DNA of 64,000 nt from Aquatica leii (taxonomy: Eukaryota; Arthropoda; Insecta; Coleoptera; Lampyridae): positions 54,327,505-54,391,504 of the forward strand of contig CM069436.1 in NCBI GenBank assembly GCA_035610365.1. Direction: 5' to 3'. The notes under the pieces are model-generated. The model had not been told where the DNA came from. It saw only the letters and a program-made list of their open reading frames with translations, and did no database searches. A program made the translations under genes and the position numbers. Shown piece after piece: positions 35,230 to 46,259 of this stretch (position 1 is its first letter; the number at the start of each line of letters is the position of its first letter).

Positions 35230-38200
35230 GTGTCAGCTGGGGTAAATGTGAATAGGGGTAAATGGAAATAATATCTATAGAGCAAAAGCATAAGCAAAAT
35301 TCTCTAATTTGACAACATTGTCGTTTTTCCCCCTTATTTTTAGTTAACATGTAGGTATTCATAGTTCTAGAATTAGTGTTTAATAAACTGTGTAGGTGTG
35401 TACATGTTGATGCTGTCAATTTGCAATTTCAACTTTTTTCAGTGCAATAAAACCGTTATAAATAAAGAAGAGGTATGAAAATCAACACATTGTACAGTTA
35501 TGTTAAAAGTAACCTTTTACATTTACCCCATAAAAATTCAAAGAGGGGGAAACGTAAATAAGCTACTTGGGGTAAATGTGAATTGGGATAATGAACTAAA
35601 ACATGACATAATAAGTATTTCACTATTTTTTTTAGAAATGCCAAGGCGCTATATTAGAAAAAAGGAACCTCCATCTTACACAACGGAAGATATTTCCAGA
35701 GCTGTCCATGATATTGTAAATCACAACCATACATACTCCCAAGTGGAAGAATTATATGGTGTTCCTCGTGCGGTAGTCTTCAATAAAATAAAGGGACGAA
35801 AAACCTTAATTGATAGAATGGGACCTGGACGCTCTCAAGCACTAGACAATGAAGTTGAAACAGACTTAGAAAATTGCTTTAAGGCTAGAGCAAGAATGGG
35901 TTATCCTGGTAATAAAGAAGACGTAAAAGATATTGTATATAAGTATGTAACAACACACAATTTAAAAACCCCATTTATTAACCACAAACCTGGAGACGAT
36001 TGGTACTACGGATTTATGAAAAGGCATCCTTCATTGTCTTTTAAAAAACCTGAGTTACTACAGAAAAACAGGAAAGATGCAAGAGATCCGTTTGTAGTGT
36101 AGATTTTTATGATGATTTATCAAAACTTGTGGAAGACTGTAATCTCACCGATAAGCCTGCTTTTATATTTAACTGCGATGAAAGTGGTTTTACTAGTGAT
36201 GCTAAAAAACTAAAAGCAATTGGTGAAAAAGGCAAACCTCTTTCTAGAGTATCAGGGGGGTCAGGTAGAGATTCTACAACGGTGTTAGCTACCATTTCGG
36301 CTAATGGATTTGTCCTTCCGCCCTTAATCGTTTTTAAGGATGTTGGAGTTCAGGCTCGATGGATATCCCAAAATGATTACCCAAATACAAAATATACATG
36401 TTCATCCAATGGCTGGATGGAAGAGCCACAATTGTATGAATGGCTCTCAACAAATTTTATCGATCATGTGAGAATTCTAAGAGAAACCAAAGAGTGTCCC
36501 AATCAGTCTGCAATTTTAGTATTTGATGGACACTCAAGTCATATTAGTATGAGAATAGTTAAAGCTGCTATGGACAACAATATTCATTTGGTCAAACTTC
36601 CAAGTCATCTTACCGACAAAATCCAACCATTGGATAAAGCTGTGTTTGGCCGTAAAGAAAATGTGGGAAAAACAATTGGTAGAATTTGCAAAAAATCAAA
36701 TAGGAAACAAAGAAAATGCACGTATTTCAAAGTGTAAGTTTTCTGAATTATTAGGACAAGTATGGCGATCTGCCATGAAACCAGAAAATATAGTAAAAGG
36801 TTTTAGTTCCACAAAGATTTTCCCAGTTGATGATTCTAAATTCCCTGTAGAATAGTTTAATTCTTCTTTGTTGAAACAGTATAAAGCTACGATGTTTGAA
36901 AATGCAGCCTCGTCCCAAATTTTACCCATAAAAATGGGTAATGCACTTGATAAAGAACCATTACCAATAACAAACCACGAAAATTTCAGCAGTTCCACAA
37001 ACATCTTAGATTCTCAGAAAAATTCAATTGACAATAATAATAAAGAAAGTGCTGACGAAGTTATTACACACCTGACTCCTGAAAAGGAAATTTCGGCAGT
37101 TAAAAAAACAATTACTCCCAACGGAATAATGACATTTTCAGTAAAAAATGGGATGCTATGCAAAATGTAGGTATCAATGAGAAACCATTAGTACGAAGAC
37201 AAATAGTTTCCAGGCTGAAACCTATTAAACATGGGGAGATTTTAACTACACAAGAAGTATTAGAAAAATTAAAGGCAGCGGAAAAGAAAAATAAAAACCG
37301 AACTAAGAATTCAAACACGAATAGTATGGCAAATTTAAAGAAAATAAGAAATATCACTGAAAGTGGAAGTGATTCAGACAAAGAAAATAAACGCTTGGAA
37401 AAGATATTGGTTGAAAACGAGATTTCTGATGATAAAGAACAATTTATTAGAGACACCTTGATAGAAAATACGAACGAAGTTGTATATAAGAAACCAATTT
37501 GGAATGAGTTGCAGGCAGTCACCTTTATCTTAGTTGATTTTTTATTGATTTTACAAGTATGTTTGTTGTATTAGAGAAGTAGATGATAATGAGGGCGACA
37601 TAACAGTTACTGGAATGAAACGAGAAGACGATATATCTACTGAATTTAGTATAAAAGAGGATGATGTTTCAGTTATAAGCTTAAAAGACGTCTTAACAAT
37701 ACTGCCAAATCCTGAAATAAAAATGAAAAGCAGGAAGATGCTATATATATTCCCAGGAATAGTCAGCGTTTTCGAAAAATGATCAATTTTTGAATATTCT
37801 GTTACGTTCAGTATTTTTTTTTTGTTACTTACAATTAGTTACCTATAAAATAAAGCATTTAAAAAATCACCAAATAAGTCGTTTGAATATCATATTGGGG
37901 TAAATGTAAATGAGCATTTTTTGAAGATTTTAATATTACAAATTGTTTCACATCATTTTGTTTTCAATTATCCCCCTAGTCCATGCACTACAGTAGGTAG
38001 TAAAATATAAACACATTCACGTTTACCCCAACTCTGTGGGGTAAATGGAAATTCTTAGGGGAAAATGTAAATGCGTAGTATTTCTTTAAATAATATATCA
38101 TTATAAAACTTTTGGTTAAGTATTAGTGCAATAGATATCTATAAGTAAAATTATTCTAATAAAAATGTCGTAAGCTTCCTATAAAAATTAATTTAGGGAT

Positions 38201-38247
38201 TTATTTAGCAAGTTGCAAAATTCGTTTACATTTACCCCACCTGACCC
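35230..38247 (+). mobile_element. Pogo-like DNA transposon with both ends
   Basis: A 3,018-bp element flanked by TA (35,228-35,229 and 38,248-38,249), the pogo/Tc1 target duplication. Ends read GTGTCAGCTGGGGTAAATGT and, reverse-complemented, GGGTCAGGTGGGGTAAATGT. The core GGGGTAAATG recurs at least eight times in both orientations near the two ends (35,239; 35,255; 35,519-35,529; 35,569; 37,897; 38,021; 38,038; 38,228), as expected for transposase-binding sites. It encodes one transposase frame with few lesions and sits inside intron 2 of the ALMS-motif gene, antisense to it. Confidence 0.85.
35638..37782 (+). pseudogene. Pogo-like transposase (HTH_psq + DDE_1), frameshifted
   Basis: The ATG at 35,638 follows a pyrimidine tract and AG. 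The N-terminus is a pipsqueak-type helix-turn-helix (SYTTEDISRAVHDIVN to VVFNKIKGRKTL), then a CENP-B-like second DNA-binding region (KTPFINHKPGDDWYYGFMKR). The DDE_1 core follows with FIFNCDESGF, AILVFDGHSSHIS and DKIQPLDKAVFG, giving D, D and D. Frameshifts occur near 36,100 and 36,650, stops at 36,855 and 37,168, and another break near 37,570. After the catalytic domain comes about 300 codons of Lys/Asn/Ser/Glu-rich tail ending at the TGA at 37,780-37,782. Few lesions suggest moderate age. Confidence 0.85.
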
Positions 38248-38500
38248 TAATGCTTAAGATGATCTGAAAAAGCATCTAAGAATACGATACGTCGCCATAA
38301 GAAGAACATAGTCATTTTGTTTAAAACTGCCTATAATCGGTAAAGTAAAAGCATATTGGAAATGGAAGAAATAACTCTAATTAAGTAAAAAAACGATATC
38401 CAATTGTTGCAATAGAGCAATCATTACATAATTACGCTAAAAAGCCTAGTTTTTGTTACATACTGACAGTACAAAAAAATGAGCAAACGCTCGAACTTAC

Positions 38501-38690
38501 TTTTATGACTGTTAAATAAATAGTTCTGTGACGATTTCAATGGACTTTTGTATGAAGGTCTCTGTGATGAAATCAATGATTCCCTAATTTTCAAAAATTG
38601 TCGTCCTCTATTACTGGACAATTTGTTTAATAACTTCCTTCTCTCATCAGCCCTGGATACAAAATTTGGATTATTTTTTCTTAGATACTC
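38501..38690 (-). CDS. ALMS-motif gene, exon 2 (first half of ALMS motif)
   Basis: Joined to exon 1 through a 47-bp intron (38,691-38,737; donor GTAAGC, acceptor TTTCTTGTAG). Across the junction the protein reads PLSLQEYLRKNNPNFVSRAD, then ERRKLLNKLSSNRGRQFL. The pattern S-L-Q-E...P-x-F-[IV]-S-R-x-x-E-R is the opening signature of the ALMS motif found at the C-terminus of ALMS1, CEP295 and related centrosomal proteins. The exon continues with a Ser/Lys-rich linker and ends one base into a codon at donor GTAAGT (38,495-38,500). Without splicing, exon 1 would stop ten codons later and this signature would be lost, which supports the model. Confidence 0.75.
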
Positions 38691-38737
38691 CTACAAGAAA
38701 CAAATTAAATACATATTAATGCTGATTTATTGCTTAC

Positions 38738-41700
38738 TTGTAAACTTAACGGTTTTTTGCTTTTATAGTCACTCGGTTGGCTACCACTTAAATTTTTCTT
38801 GATAACGTTTGGTTCAGTTTCATTCGAGGCTTCACTGGAATTACTAAATTTTTCTATAGAATTCTTATTATAACCAAGTGCTAAAGAGTTTGATTCACAT
38901 ATACAGGTAGATACTATAACATTGCGATTGTTCGTTTGAACATGTCTCTTCTTTCTATTTTTCGCCGTATTATCTAAATCCTCATCTGTCTTTTTTGTAC
39001 ATTTACAACAGTTTCCACGTCTGTAATCATTTTTCGATGTCGGGGAGGAACGTTTGGAAGCATTGCCGTTTTTAGATTTCCTTGGACTTGGTACTGGAAC
39101 TTTTATATCTTCTAACGATTCCATCAAAACTTTGTTTTCGTCTACGCGTAAATTTTCATCAGGTTCTAGTGTCAACGAATACGCCAAACCACCCTTCCTT
39201 CGTCTGTATCTCGACTTTAATTTGCAGTTGCATTTAGAGCAAACGTTGTCATCATTACGTTGTTTTTTTTTACAACATTGACAAAGTTCTGTTTCACTTT
39301 CAAGATTTTCTAATTGTTTTATAGTTTTGTTTATATTGTTTACGGTATCAGATAAGTAACAGTTACAAATATGGGTATTAAAAAGGTAGGGATTGTAGTA
39401 TGCACCGTGATGCTGATAACACAGATAGCATAGTAAGTATTGAGGGTCTCTCTTGTTATCGTTGGTACTTATTTTACAACATCGACAAGGTCCTGAAGGT
39501 TTAACAGCTTCTTTTTGCTTGCAGCAACAGCATAATTTGGATTCACACGTACAAAACATTTCTGATGAAGTTGATTCAGATTGAGTTTCTTGTTTTGAGT
39601 CGCTATCGCTTTCGGGTTCTGAGTTTTGTTCTTTCGAGCAACCACAGTCTTCTGATCTAGACGTCGAGCTACTTTGAACATCTGAGCACAAAATTTCATC
39701 TGTCATTACAAGGTTAGAAGATAATGGTGGTTTTTTCTCGCCTGTTGCTACATTTCTTGTTAATTTGTTATTACTTGCGATTTCATCGGTTGAAACAAGA
39801 TTTTTTGTTAAATTAGATAATTTGTCGTTACAAGTACAAGTTGATTTATTTTCATTCAAAACCGTAGTACCATTTCCACGAGAAACTTGCTTAGAATTTT
39901 CGCATTTACAGTTTAGACAACATTGACATCTCACATTTTTCTTTGATACTTCCGAGTCATAATTATTTTTTTGTTTCGAAGGTATTTCAGAAGTACGTTT
40001 CTTAGAACTTTTGCATTTATACTTAACACAACATTTACAACACAAATTCTTCTTTGAACGTTTAGAAGAACCATCATAATTATTTTTTTCTTTCTCGGTT
40101 TTGGAAGGTATTTCATGTTTCTTAGAATTTTTGCATTTGCAGCTAACACAACATTTACAACACAAATTCTTCTTTGAACGTTTAGAAGAACCATGTTCAC
40201 TATTAACTGGTGATTGCACAGGTAAACTGAGTGGTGAGTCATCTTTCTTAAATGTGTTTGCTTCATATTGTACTTCTGAGTCATAATTATTTTTTTCTCT
40301 CTTTGTTTCGGAAGGTATTTCAAAAGAATAAATCTTAGAATTTTTGCATTTGCTGTTAACACAACATTTACAACCCAAATTCTTCTTTGAACGTTCAAAA
40401 GAATGTTTATTAGAGCTTTGGCATTTGCAGTTAACACAACATTTACTAGACAAATTCTTCTTTGAACGTTCAGAAAAACCAGATTCACTATTAAGTGGAG
40501 AGCCAATTCTTTGAAATGCATTTGCTTCAAATGGTGCTTCTGAGTCATAATTATTTTTTTCTTTCTCGGTTTCAGAAGGTATTTCACATTTGCAATTAAC
40601 ACTTGCTTGCCTAGGTAAAATGGGTGGTGAGCCTATCTCGGTTTCAGGAGGTATTTCAAAAGAATGCACATTAGAACTTTTGCATTTGCAACGTTTACAA
40701 CACAAATTCTTCTTTGAACGTTCAGAAAAACCAAATTCACTATTAAGTGGAGAGCCAATTCTTTGAAATGCATTTGCTTCAAATGGTGCTTCTGAGTCAT
40801 AATTATTTTTTTCTTTCTCGGTTTCAGAAGGTATTTCACATTTGCAATTAACACAACATTTAACTGGTGCTTGCCTAGGTAAAATGGGTGGTGAGCCTAT
40901 CTCGGTTTCAGAAGGTATTTCAGAAGAATGCACATTAGAACTTTTGCATTTGCAACGTTTACAACACAAATTCTTCTTTGAACGTTCAGAAAAACCAGGT
41001 TCACTATTAAGTGGAGAGCTAATTCTTTGAAATGCATTTGCTTCAAATGGTGCTTCTGAGCCATAATTATTTTTTTCTTTCTCGGTTTCAGAAGGTATTT
41101 CACATTTGCAATTAACACAACATTTAACTGGTGCTTGCCTAGGTAAAATCGGTGGTGAGCCTATCTCGCTTTCAGAAGGTATTTCAAAAGAATGCACATT
41201 AGAACTTTTGCATTTGCAACGTTTACAACACAAATTCTTCTTTGAACGTTCAGAAAAATCTGGTTCACTATTAAGTAATGGTTGCTGAGGTAAACACAGT
41301 GGTATTTCAATTTTTTGAAACGTTGTATTTGCTTCATGTGGTGCTTTTGAGTCATAATTATTTTTTTCTTTCTCGGAATCGGAAAGTATTTCAAAAGTAT
41401 ATCGACGCACTACCGTTGTACACTTATTGTCTTTACTGTTACAAGTAAATTCCTCATTCGCAACTAACTGTGCGTTATGCAAATTAATTTTTCCATTGCC
41501 AACATCGACTGAGCAGTTATTAACACCACATGGTGGTTTGCAATTACATTTTCTTTGAGTTAAATTATCTCTACACGATCTTGGCGAATATTGACTATTT
41601 ATAGAAGAACGACCATTGGGAGATTTATCCCAATCTGTTGACAACACATAAACTGTTGTTTGTTTGTTGATACCCTTCATGTCTTCTATCCGAGGTGTTC

Positions 41701-43774
41701 TAGTAATTCTATCTAACTTGTTTTTTGTTGACTCAGTTGTATTGACTTCAAGCACTTTTTTGAGTTTATTTAAATGCACTATTTCGTTATTAATCCAATA
41801 CAGCTGACTGTCTCGTTCTTTTTTTGCAAAATTAATTAAAGGATAATTGCAATCACCGATTCTTTGTTCTAGATTGATTTCAGAATTTGTTTTTGAATCT
41901 CGCCAATTTCTATGTTTGTTTCCAACTTCGCTTTCTTTTAAACTGGACGATGAACCTTGAGAATTTGATGTGTGTTGTTTTTGACTTCTTGATGTTAAGA
42001 TGCTTTTCTCATCATGGAAGCAATGATTTACAACTGAAGTACCACCGTCTGTTAGAGTTAACAAAGGACTTCGCTGTAGTTTTTTACGTTTCGCACCGAT
42101 TGAAACTAAACCACTCCTTGAAGGTACCTTTGAAAAAATTTCATTATTGGAAAATGTGTGTATCCCTAGTCTATTTTTTTTTGTGTTTTTAATAGGAACT
42201 TCAACAATATCACGATCTTGAGAAATGGTGTCTTTCGCATTTTCAAAAGGAATATCTGACACCTCGCTAGGAGAATTTCCTCGTCTGGAACTTTCAGATA
42301 CAATATATGGAATTTCATGTTCAATTTTGTTTTCAGGTACTTTACTGTAAAAAGAATTGCTTTTAGAAGAGGTTTGAGAAGGTACGTCCGGTTCAAATTT
42401 ATTTTCTTTTATAGATTTGGAAGTTTCCAATAAGTTGGTTTGAGATTTTGAAGATTTATTGTCGAGAATTTTTTGAATTATTTTTTTGACATAATACTTT
42501 TTTGTAACTGCATCATATTTTTGAGAACTGATTAATTTTTGTAGTAAATCTATATTTCTTTGCAGATCTTTTATACTGTTACTCTGTAGCTTCTTTCTGA
42601 GTAAAGTGCATAAAGGACTTTCTTCACCAAGTTCATCAAGTGGTTTAGTTTCTTGAGGTGATAAGTTTTTGTTTGACTTGTGTACAATTACTGGTTGCGG
42701 GTATACTGCACCATCCACATACTCAAAACTGTCACAATTTGATAGTTCACTTGAGTTTGTTTGTGTTTGTATGGTTGAGTAAGGTGTTGCCGATGTATCT
42801 GATTCTGCGAAGCACATGTAAAATACACTTTGCCGCTCAGAAGTTTTAATCGATGGTTTAATTATGTGACAATTAGTGTAATCAAAATCTGTTTGAATGC
42901 CTATTGTAGGATTTGCCTGAGGTGAGGTTTGCACTAACTTATTTTTACCATGAAACGGTTCAGTAGCAGCTGCACATTCCACCACAACTGTGTTAGAAAC
43001 AGTTAATTTCAAAACTTTCATATTTTTGTATTGAGATATTCTATCCACCATCTTTAAGTCCAATTTTTCAATAACATTTTCCTTCACATTCGGTGTGAGA
43101 CAATACTCTCCAACTATAGGTGTAGATTCAGCAATTGGTAAACCAACATTGCTTTTTAAATCTTTTATATGATCACTTTTACACATTTCAGAATCACTTA
43201 GAAAGTCATGATTACTGTCCGAAGATGGTGTTGTTAGTATATAACCTTTTCTTGAGGAACGTGTACTCTCTAAACTGCTCAAATCAAACAATTTAATATT
43301 AGCATCGACAGAAACGTCATTGGTCTGTTTCTTTTTATCACTATTCTTAAACTTTGCTCTTAGTTTATCAAGTTCTAAATTATTAATTAGTGTAGGTAGT
43401 GAAATACTTTTGTGTATATTTGAATGACTATATCCAATATCAGCCCCGTTGTCCCATTCTAGTTTCCTATTAGATGTCACACTGCTTGTAGGTGAAGGAG
43501 CACATACGCTTTCAACAGCAATCTTTGGAACCTCTTTTTCTACATCCGTTGACACCTGTCCAACATTTTCAGTGCCTGTATCAATCTTAATTGGATCTAT
43601 TTTTGTCAATTGCCAGTTTTGTGGTTTAATTGCGGTGTCACCACAGAAGTATTTTGGTAGATCACGATTCTGTGAGTATTGTTGATAATACTCGAGTACT
43701 TGAGAAGTAATTGATTTTTCATCATCTTCAAAATTATTTCTACCTGTTTTTTTATCTTCTTTTTCTTTATCCAT
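38738..43774 (-). CDS. Large Cys-rich ALMS-motif protein, exon 1 (1679 codons)
   Basis: Uninterrupted frame from the ATG at 43,774 (MDKEKEDKKTGRNNFEDDEK). Residues 1-790 are hydrophilic and Ser/Asn/Lys-rich with no fold recognised. Residues about 790-1290 are seven degenerate tandem repeats, 88 residues in the clearest copies, each with E-R-S-K-K-N-L-C-C and C-C-V-N-C-K-C clusters. Residues 1290-1600 hold more Cys clusters (CCCCK, CRCCK, CYLCYQHH, CNCYL, CQCCKKK, CSKCNCK). There is no signal peptide or membrane segment. With exons 2-3 the protein ends in an ALMS motif, suggesting a centrosome or basal-body protein, such as a counterpart of fly Alms1a/b. The Cys clusters could bind metal or form disulphides; that is inference. 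The name is withheld because orthology cannot be shown here. Confidence 0.8.
39900..41400 (-). repeat. Tandem repeats inside the ALMS-motif gene (264-bp unit)
   Basis: The unit is 264 bp (88 codons) in the two clearest copies, judged from the spacing of the same block near 41,090 and 40,826. Later copies toward the C-terminus are shorter through in-frame deletions. Each unit starts EIPSETEKEKNNYDSEAP and ends KCCVNCKC. Copies 2 and 3 are nearly identical, which points to recent unequal exchange or gene conversion. All seven copies stay in frame. Confidence 0.9.
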
Positions 43775-44102
43775 AAATGCACTATAGCACCTAAAAGTTT
43801 AAGACTGTAATTCTATCATAACGCAAGAAAAATTAAAATTAATTGACAAAAATTTGACATGTAAACAAATAAATACATAACCTCAAATAGCATAATGAAC
43901 TTTTGAAGCATGTCAATCAGAAATTATGAAATTTAATTCATTAGACAATTGTGCATTTACAAATTCTCAATCAGAGTTTTAGAAATTATTCGTTTTAATT
44001 ACCAGAACAACGCTCACAGTAATTTGTTGACGGTTACACTTGTACGCTATGAACATCGCGCGTATTATTTAAAATTTTAGTTTTGGCGGTATATTTGTAA
44101 TC
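43775..44102. promoter_or_regulatory. 328-bp divergent intergenic region (candidate shared promoter)
   Basis: Separates the start codons of the large minus-strand gene and the small plus-strand gene, so both promoters and 5' leaders must lie here unless there are upstream exons. It is AT-rich and I see no convincing TATA box in a fixed position. Confidence 0.5.
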
Positions 44103-44441
44103 ATGACTGATTGCGCGGAAGGAAAGGATTCAAAAAATTCGATACCAAATTGTATCTGTTGTTCTTGCGACAGCGATGATGAACAAGACATTTGCATTGT
44201 TGAGGCCTCTGATTTAGAAAGATCTACGTTTCAATCAAATGAAATTAGTAAAACTGTTTGGGGCAAAGTACGACCACCTGTTAATATTGGAAAGTATCAG
44301 CCTATTGTAACAGCAAGACGGACAGAAATCATTCGTGCCCAATTAATTCGAAATTTGCCCAAACCACCTACACCAAAGCCTACAAAAATATATTGCCAGT
44401 GCGAGCCCAATATTAGCAAGATGAATCTACGATGCACGTAA
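44103..44441 (+). CDS. Small Cys-containing protein of unknown function (112 aa)
   Basis: Single-exon frame MTDCAEGKDSKNSIPN... with a CICCSC cluster at residues 18-23, an acidic Asp/Glu patch (DSDDEQD), a basic/Pro central part (KVRPPVNIGKYQPIV, LPKPPTPKPTK) and a terminal IYCQCEP. No family recognised. AATAAA polyadenylation signals lie at 44,463-44,468 and near 44,512. It is head-to-head with the ALMS-motif gene, and both carry short Cys-x-Cys clusters, so co-expression is a reasonable guess. The composition is clean with no stops, unlike the surrounding relics, supporting a real gene. Confidence 0.6.
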   Translation: MTDCAEGKDSKNSIPNCICCSCDSDDEQDICIVEASDLERSTFQSNEISKTVWGKVRPPVNIGKYQPIVTARRTEIIRAQLIRNLPKPPTPKPTKIYCQCEPNISKMNLRCT

Positions 44442-44519
44442 ATACGGTATCGAAAATTAATTAATAAAAATTAATCACATATTCAAATGTAAATACATTA
44501 AAACCAGTTGCAATAAAAA

Positions 44520-45650
44520 TACATTTTTTAATTATCTATTATGTAACTTTGATTAAAATGGGTGTACTAAAGCAAAAACAAACAAAAATACCCAGCTAAT
44601 AAAGTCACGTGAATTAACTATATTTTGTTATGTTTCGTCTGTGGTCAGTGAGATGAGTGAGATTACGTTGACGTTTTGTGTCTAATTTATAACGTGTTTA
44701 GCGAGGCAAGGCGACTTAATAACCTGTTAAGCAAGTGCTTGAAAGCCTAATTTAGCCATGAAGAAATAATTCTCACGCCCGGTTTCATAATCAGCTTTAA
44801 ATTTTAGTCACTTATTTAAACTAAAATTTTCTAAATTAGAAATTCTTAACAAATCAGCACAAATTAAACAATAAAATAAAAGTTCAGTATTTGTACTCAA
44901 AAAGTAAGTAATACTATTATTGTTATTCATAATGGTGGATTGTGATTAATCACAAATAATCATGCATGGTTTGATGTACTTTATTGCCAGTTTTCATGCA
45001 ATCTACCAATATACGACAAATGCTAAAAATATACAAGGTACACGTAAAAACGTACCCAGCTACAGGTTTTTTTCATGTTTTAAAAACGTTATAACGTTTT
45101 CAAATAGTTGAAATAAAAAATGTTTTTAAAAAAAATATTTTTTCTTCGTTTTAAAAACCTTTTATTGAAACATTGCTATTGAAATATTTTATGTTTTCTA
45201 AAACATTTTTTGGTAACATAATAAACGTTTTTACTTTATAAAAATTAATACTTTTGCTTGATGTCACCTGTACGTTTATTATTAAAAAAATTAAAATTAG
45301 CTGGTGATGAGGCAACATACAATACATTATTGAATAAAAATTTAAAAATTAACTTAGTATAAAAGCAAAGTGAAAGCAAAAAAATAGATAGCTAAGGAAT
45401 TTTTTTCAAGAATGAGAAAAGTTTTCGTAAAGCCATGCAAAGCAAAAAAAAACCTATTTGTTGACATGTTTTTGTCCTAAAACAAAAGAGTTTAGGGAAT
45501 GTTATGTTTATCAGATAAGGATTCATGTTTGTACTTAACTTGTAGTATGTAGTTGTTATGTTAAAAAGTTGGTAGGTTAAAATTTTTTTAATATAAAAAA
45601 TGTCCTCGACACGCCTACCTTTCGTCGGCAATTGTCAATTTTTATAAGCG
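44520..45650. other. No gene recognised
   Basis: AT-rich intergenic DNA with runs of A and T (45,080-45,300 has many TTTT/AAAA blocks). A 79-codon open frame at 45,392-45,631 (minus) shows no family signature. Confidence 0.3.
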
Positions 45651-45661
45651 CGCATTTCATT

Positions 45662-46248
45662 TAGTGCTGTCGTTTCAGTACAATTGTACTAAATTCAGTA
45701 CAAATTGACAAATTTCAGTACGACAGTACTCCTTTTTTTGTAAGCAATTAAGCAATTCAAATAAAGTTAAACTATGTATAAAAACCACCATTTTCAGTAC
45801 ATTATAAAAAAAACTAAAAAACTAGTATGTAAAACAAAAAACCATAAAAAAATATGATAGCGCCATGTCAAGTCTACTGTTTGAAAAGTTGATTCTAAGT
45901 TTATGGTAAGTATTTGTATAGAAAGGTATTTTACAGAAAGTTACTTTTGATACTACAGCTCTTTGTTGAAAAAAATCGAAGTACAATAGTACATTTTTAA
46001 ATTTCTCAAGTCCCGTAAGCAAGTGATTTTGCCGATTTTGACAGAATGCACAAACTTACTTGAACTTACTGCGCCACCCGAATAATAATAAATAAAATGA
46101 TTTTTTAAAATCAATTAGCGTTTATTTTGTCTAATAAAATGAAAAATGTTAATTAGTTGAATTTCCCTCAAGTCAGTACGCTTTGTTCTGATTCAGTACT
46201 TTTTTTCAAATTTTCAGTACTTTACAAAACCTAGCCGCGGCAGCACTG
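45662..46248. mobile_element. hAT-like MITE (587 bp) with CAGTAC array
   Basis: The left end TAGTGCTGTCG and the reverse-complemented right end CAGTGCTGCCG pair in 9 of 11 positions. Flanks ATTTCATT (45,654-45,661) and ATTTTATT (46,249-46,256) agree in 7 of 8, a decayed 8-bp target duplication typical of hAT. The hexamer CAGTAC, mostly as TTCAGTAC, recurs at least six times within the element, concentrated near both ends, plus reverse copies (GTACTG). No coding sequence. It is older than the 24.7-kb MITE. Confidence 0.7.
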
Positions 46249-46259
46249 ATTTTATTCAC

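Larger units (their letters stand above)
31534..38500 (-). other. Intron 2 of the ALMS-motif gene (about 7 kb, TE-filled)
   Basis: Bounded by the donor GTAAGT (38,495-38,500) and acceptor TTGTAG at 31,534-31,539. It contains, all in plus orientation (antisense to the gene), a gypsy gag fragment (32.5-33.5 kb), a DUF7869-like fragment (34.0-34.6 kb) and a pogo element (35,230-38,247). The intervals 31,540-32,500, 33,525-34,025 and 34,565-35,228 show nothing else I recognise. Confidence 0.65.

Noticed and set aside
37112..37522. 136-codon minus-strand Phe/Ser-rich frame
   Set aside because: Antisense to the Lys/Asn-rich C-terminal tail of the pogo transposase.
38705..38737. Reading exon 1 of the ALMS-like gene straight to its stop at 38,705
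   Set aside because: The extension lies inside a 47-bp intron with strong borders, and splicing restores a conserved motif.
39931..41394. Repeated minus-strand frames of 73-77 codons in another phase
   Set aside because: They are out-of-frame readings of the ALMS-gene tandem repeats and recur with the same 264-bp period.
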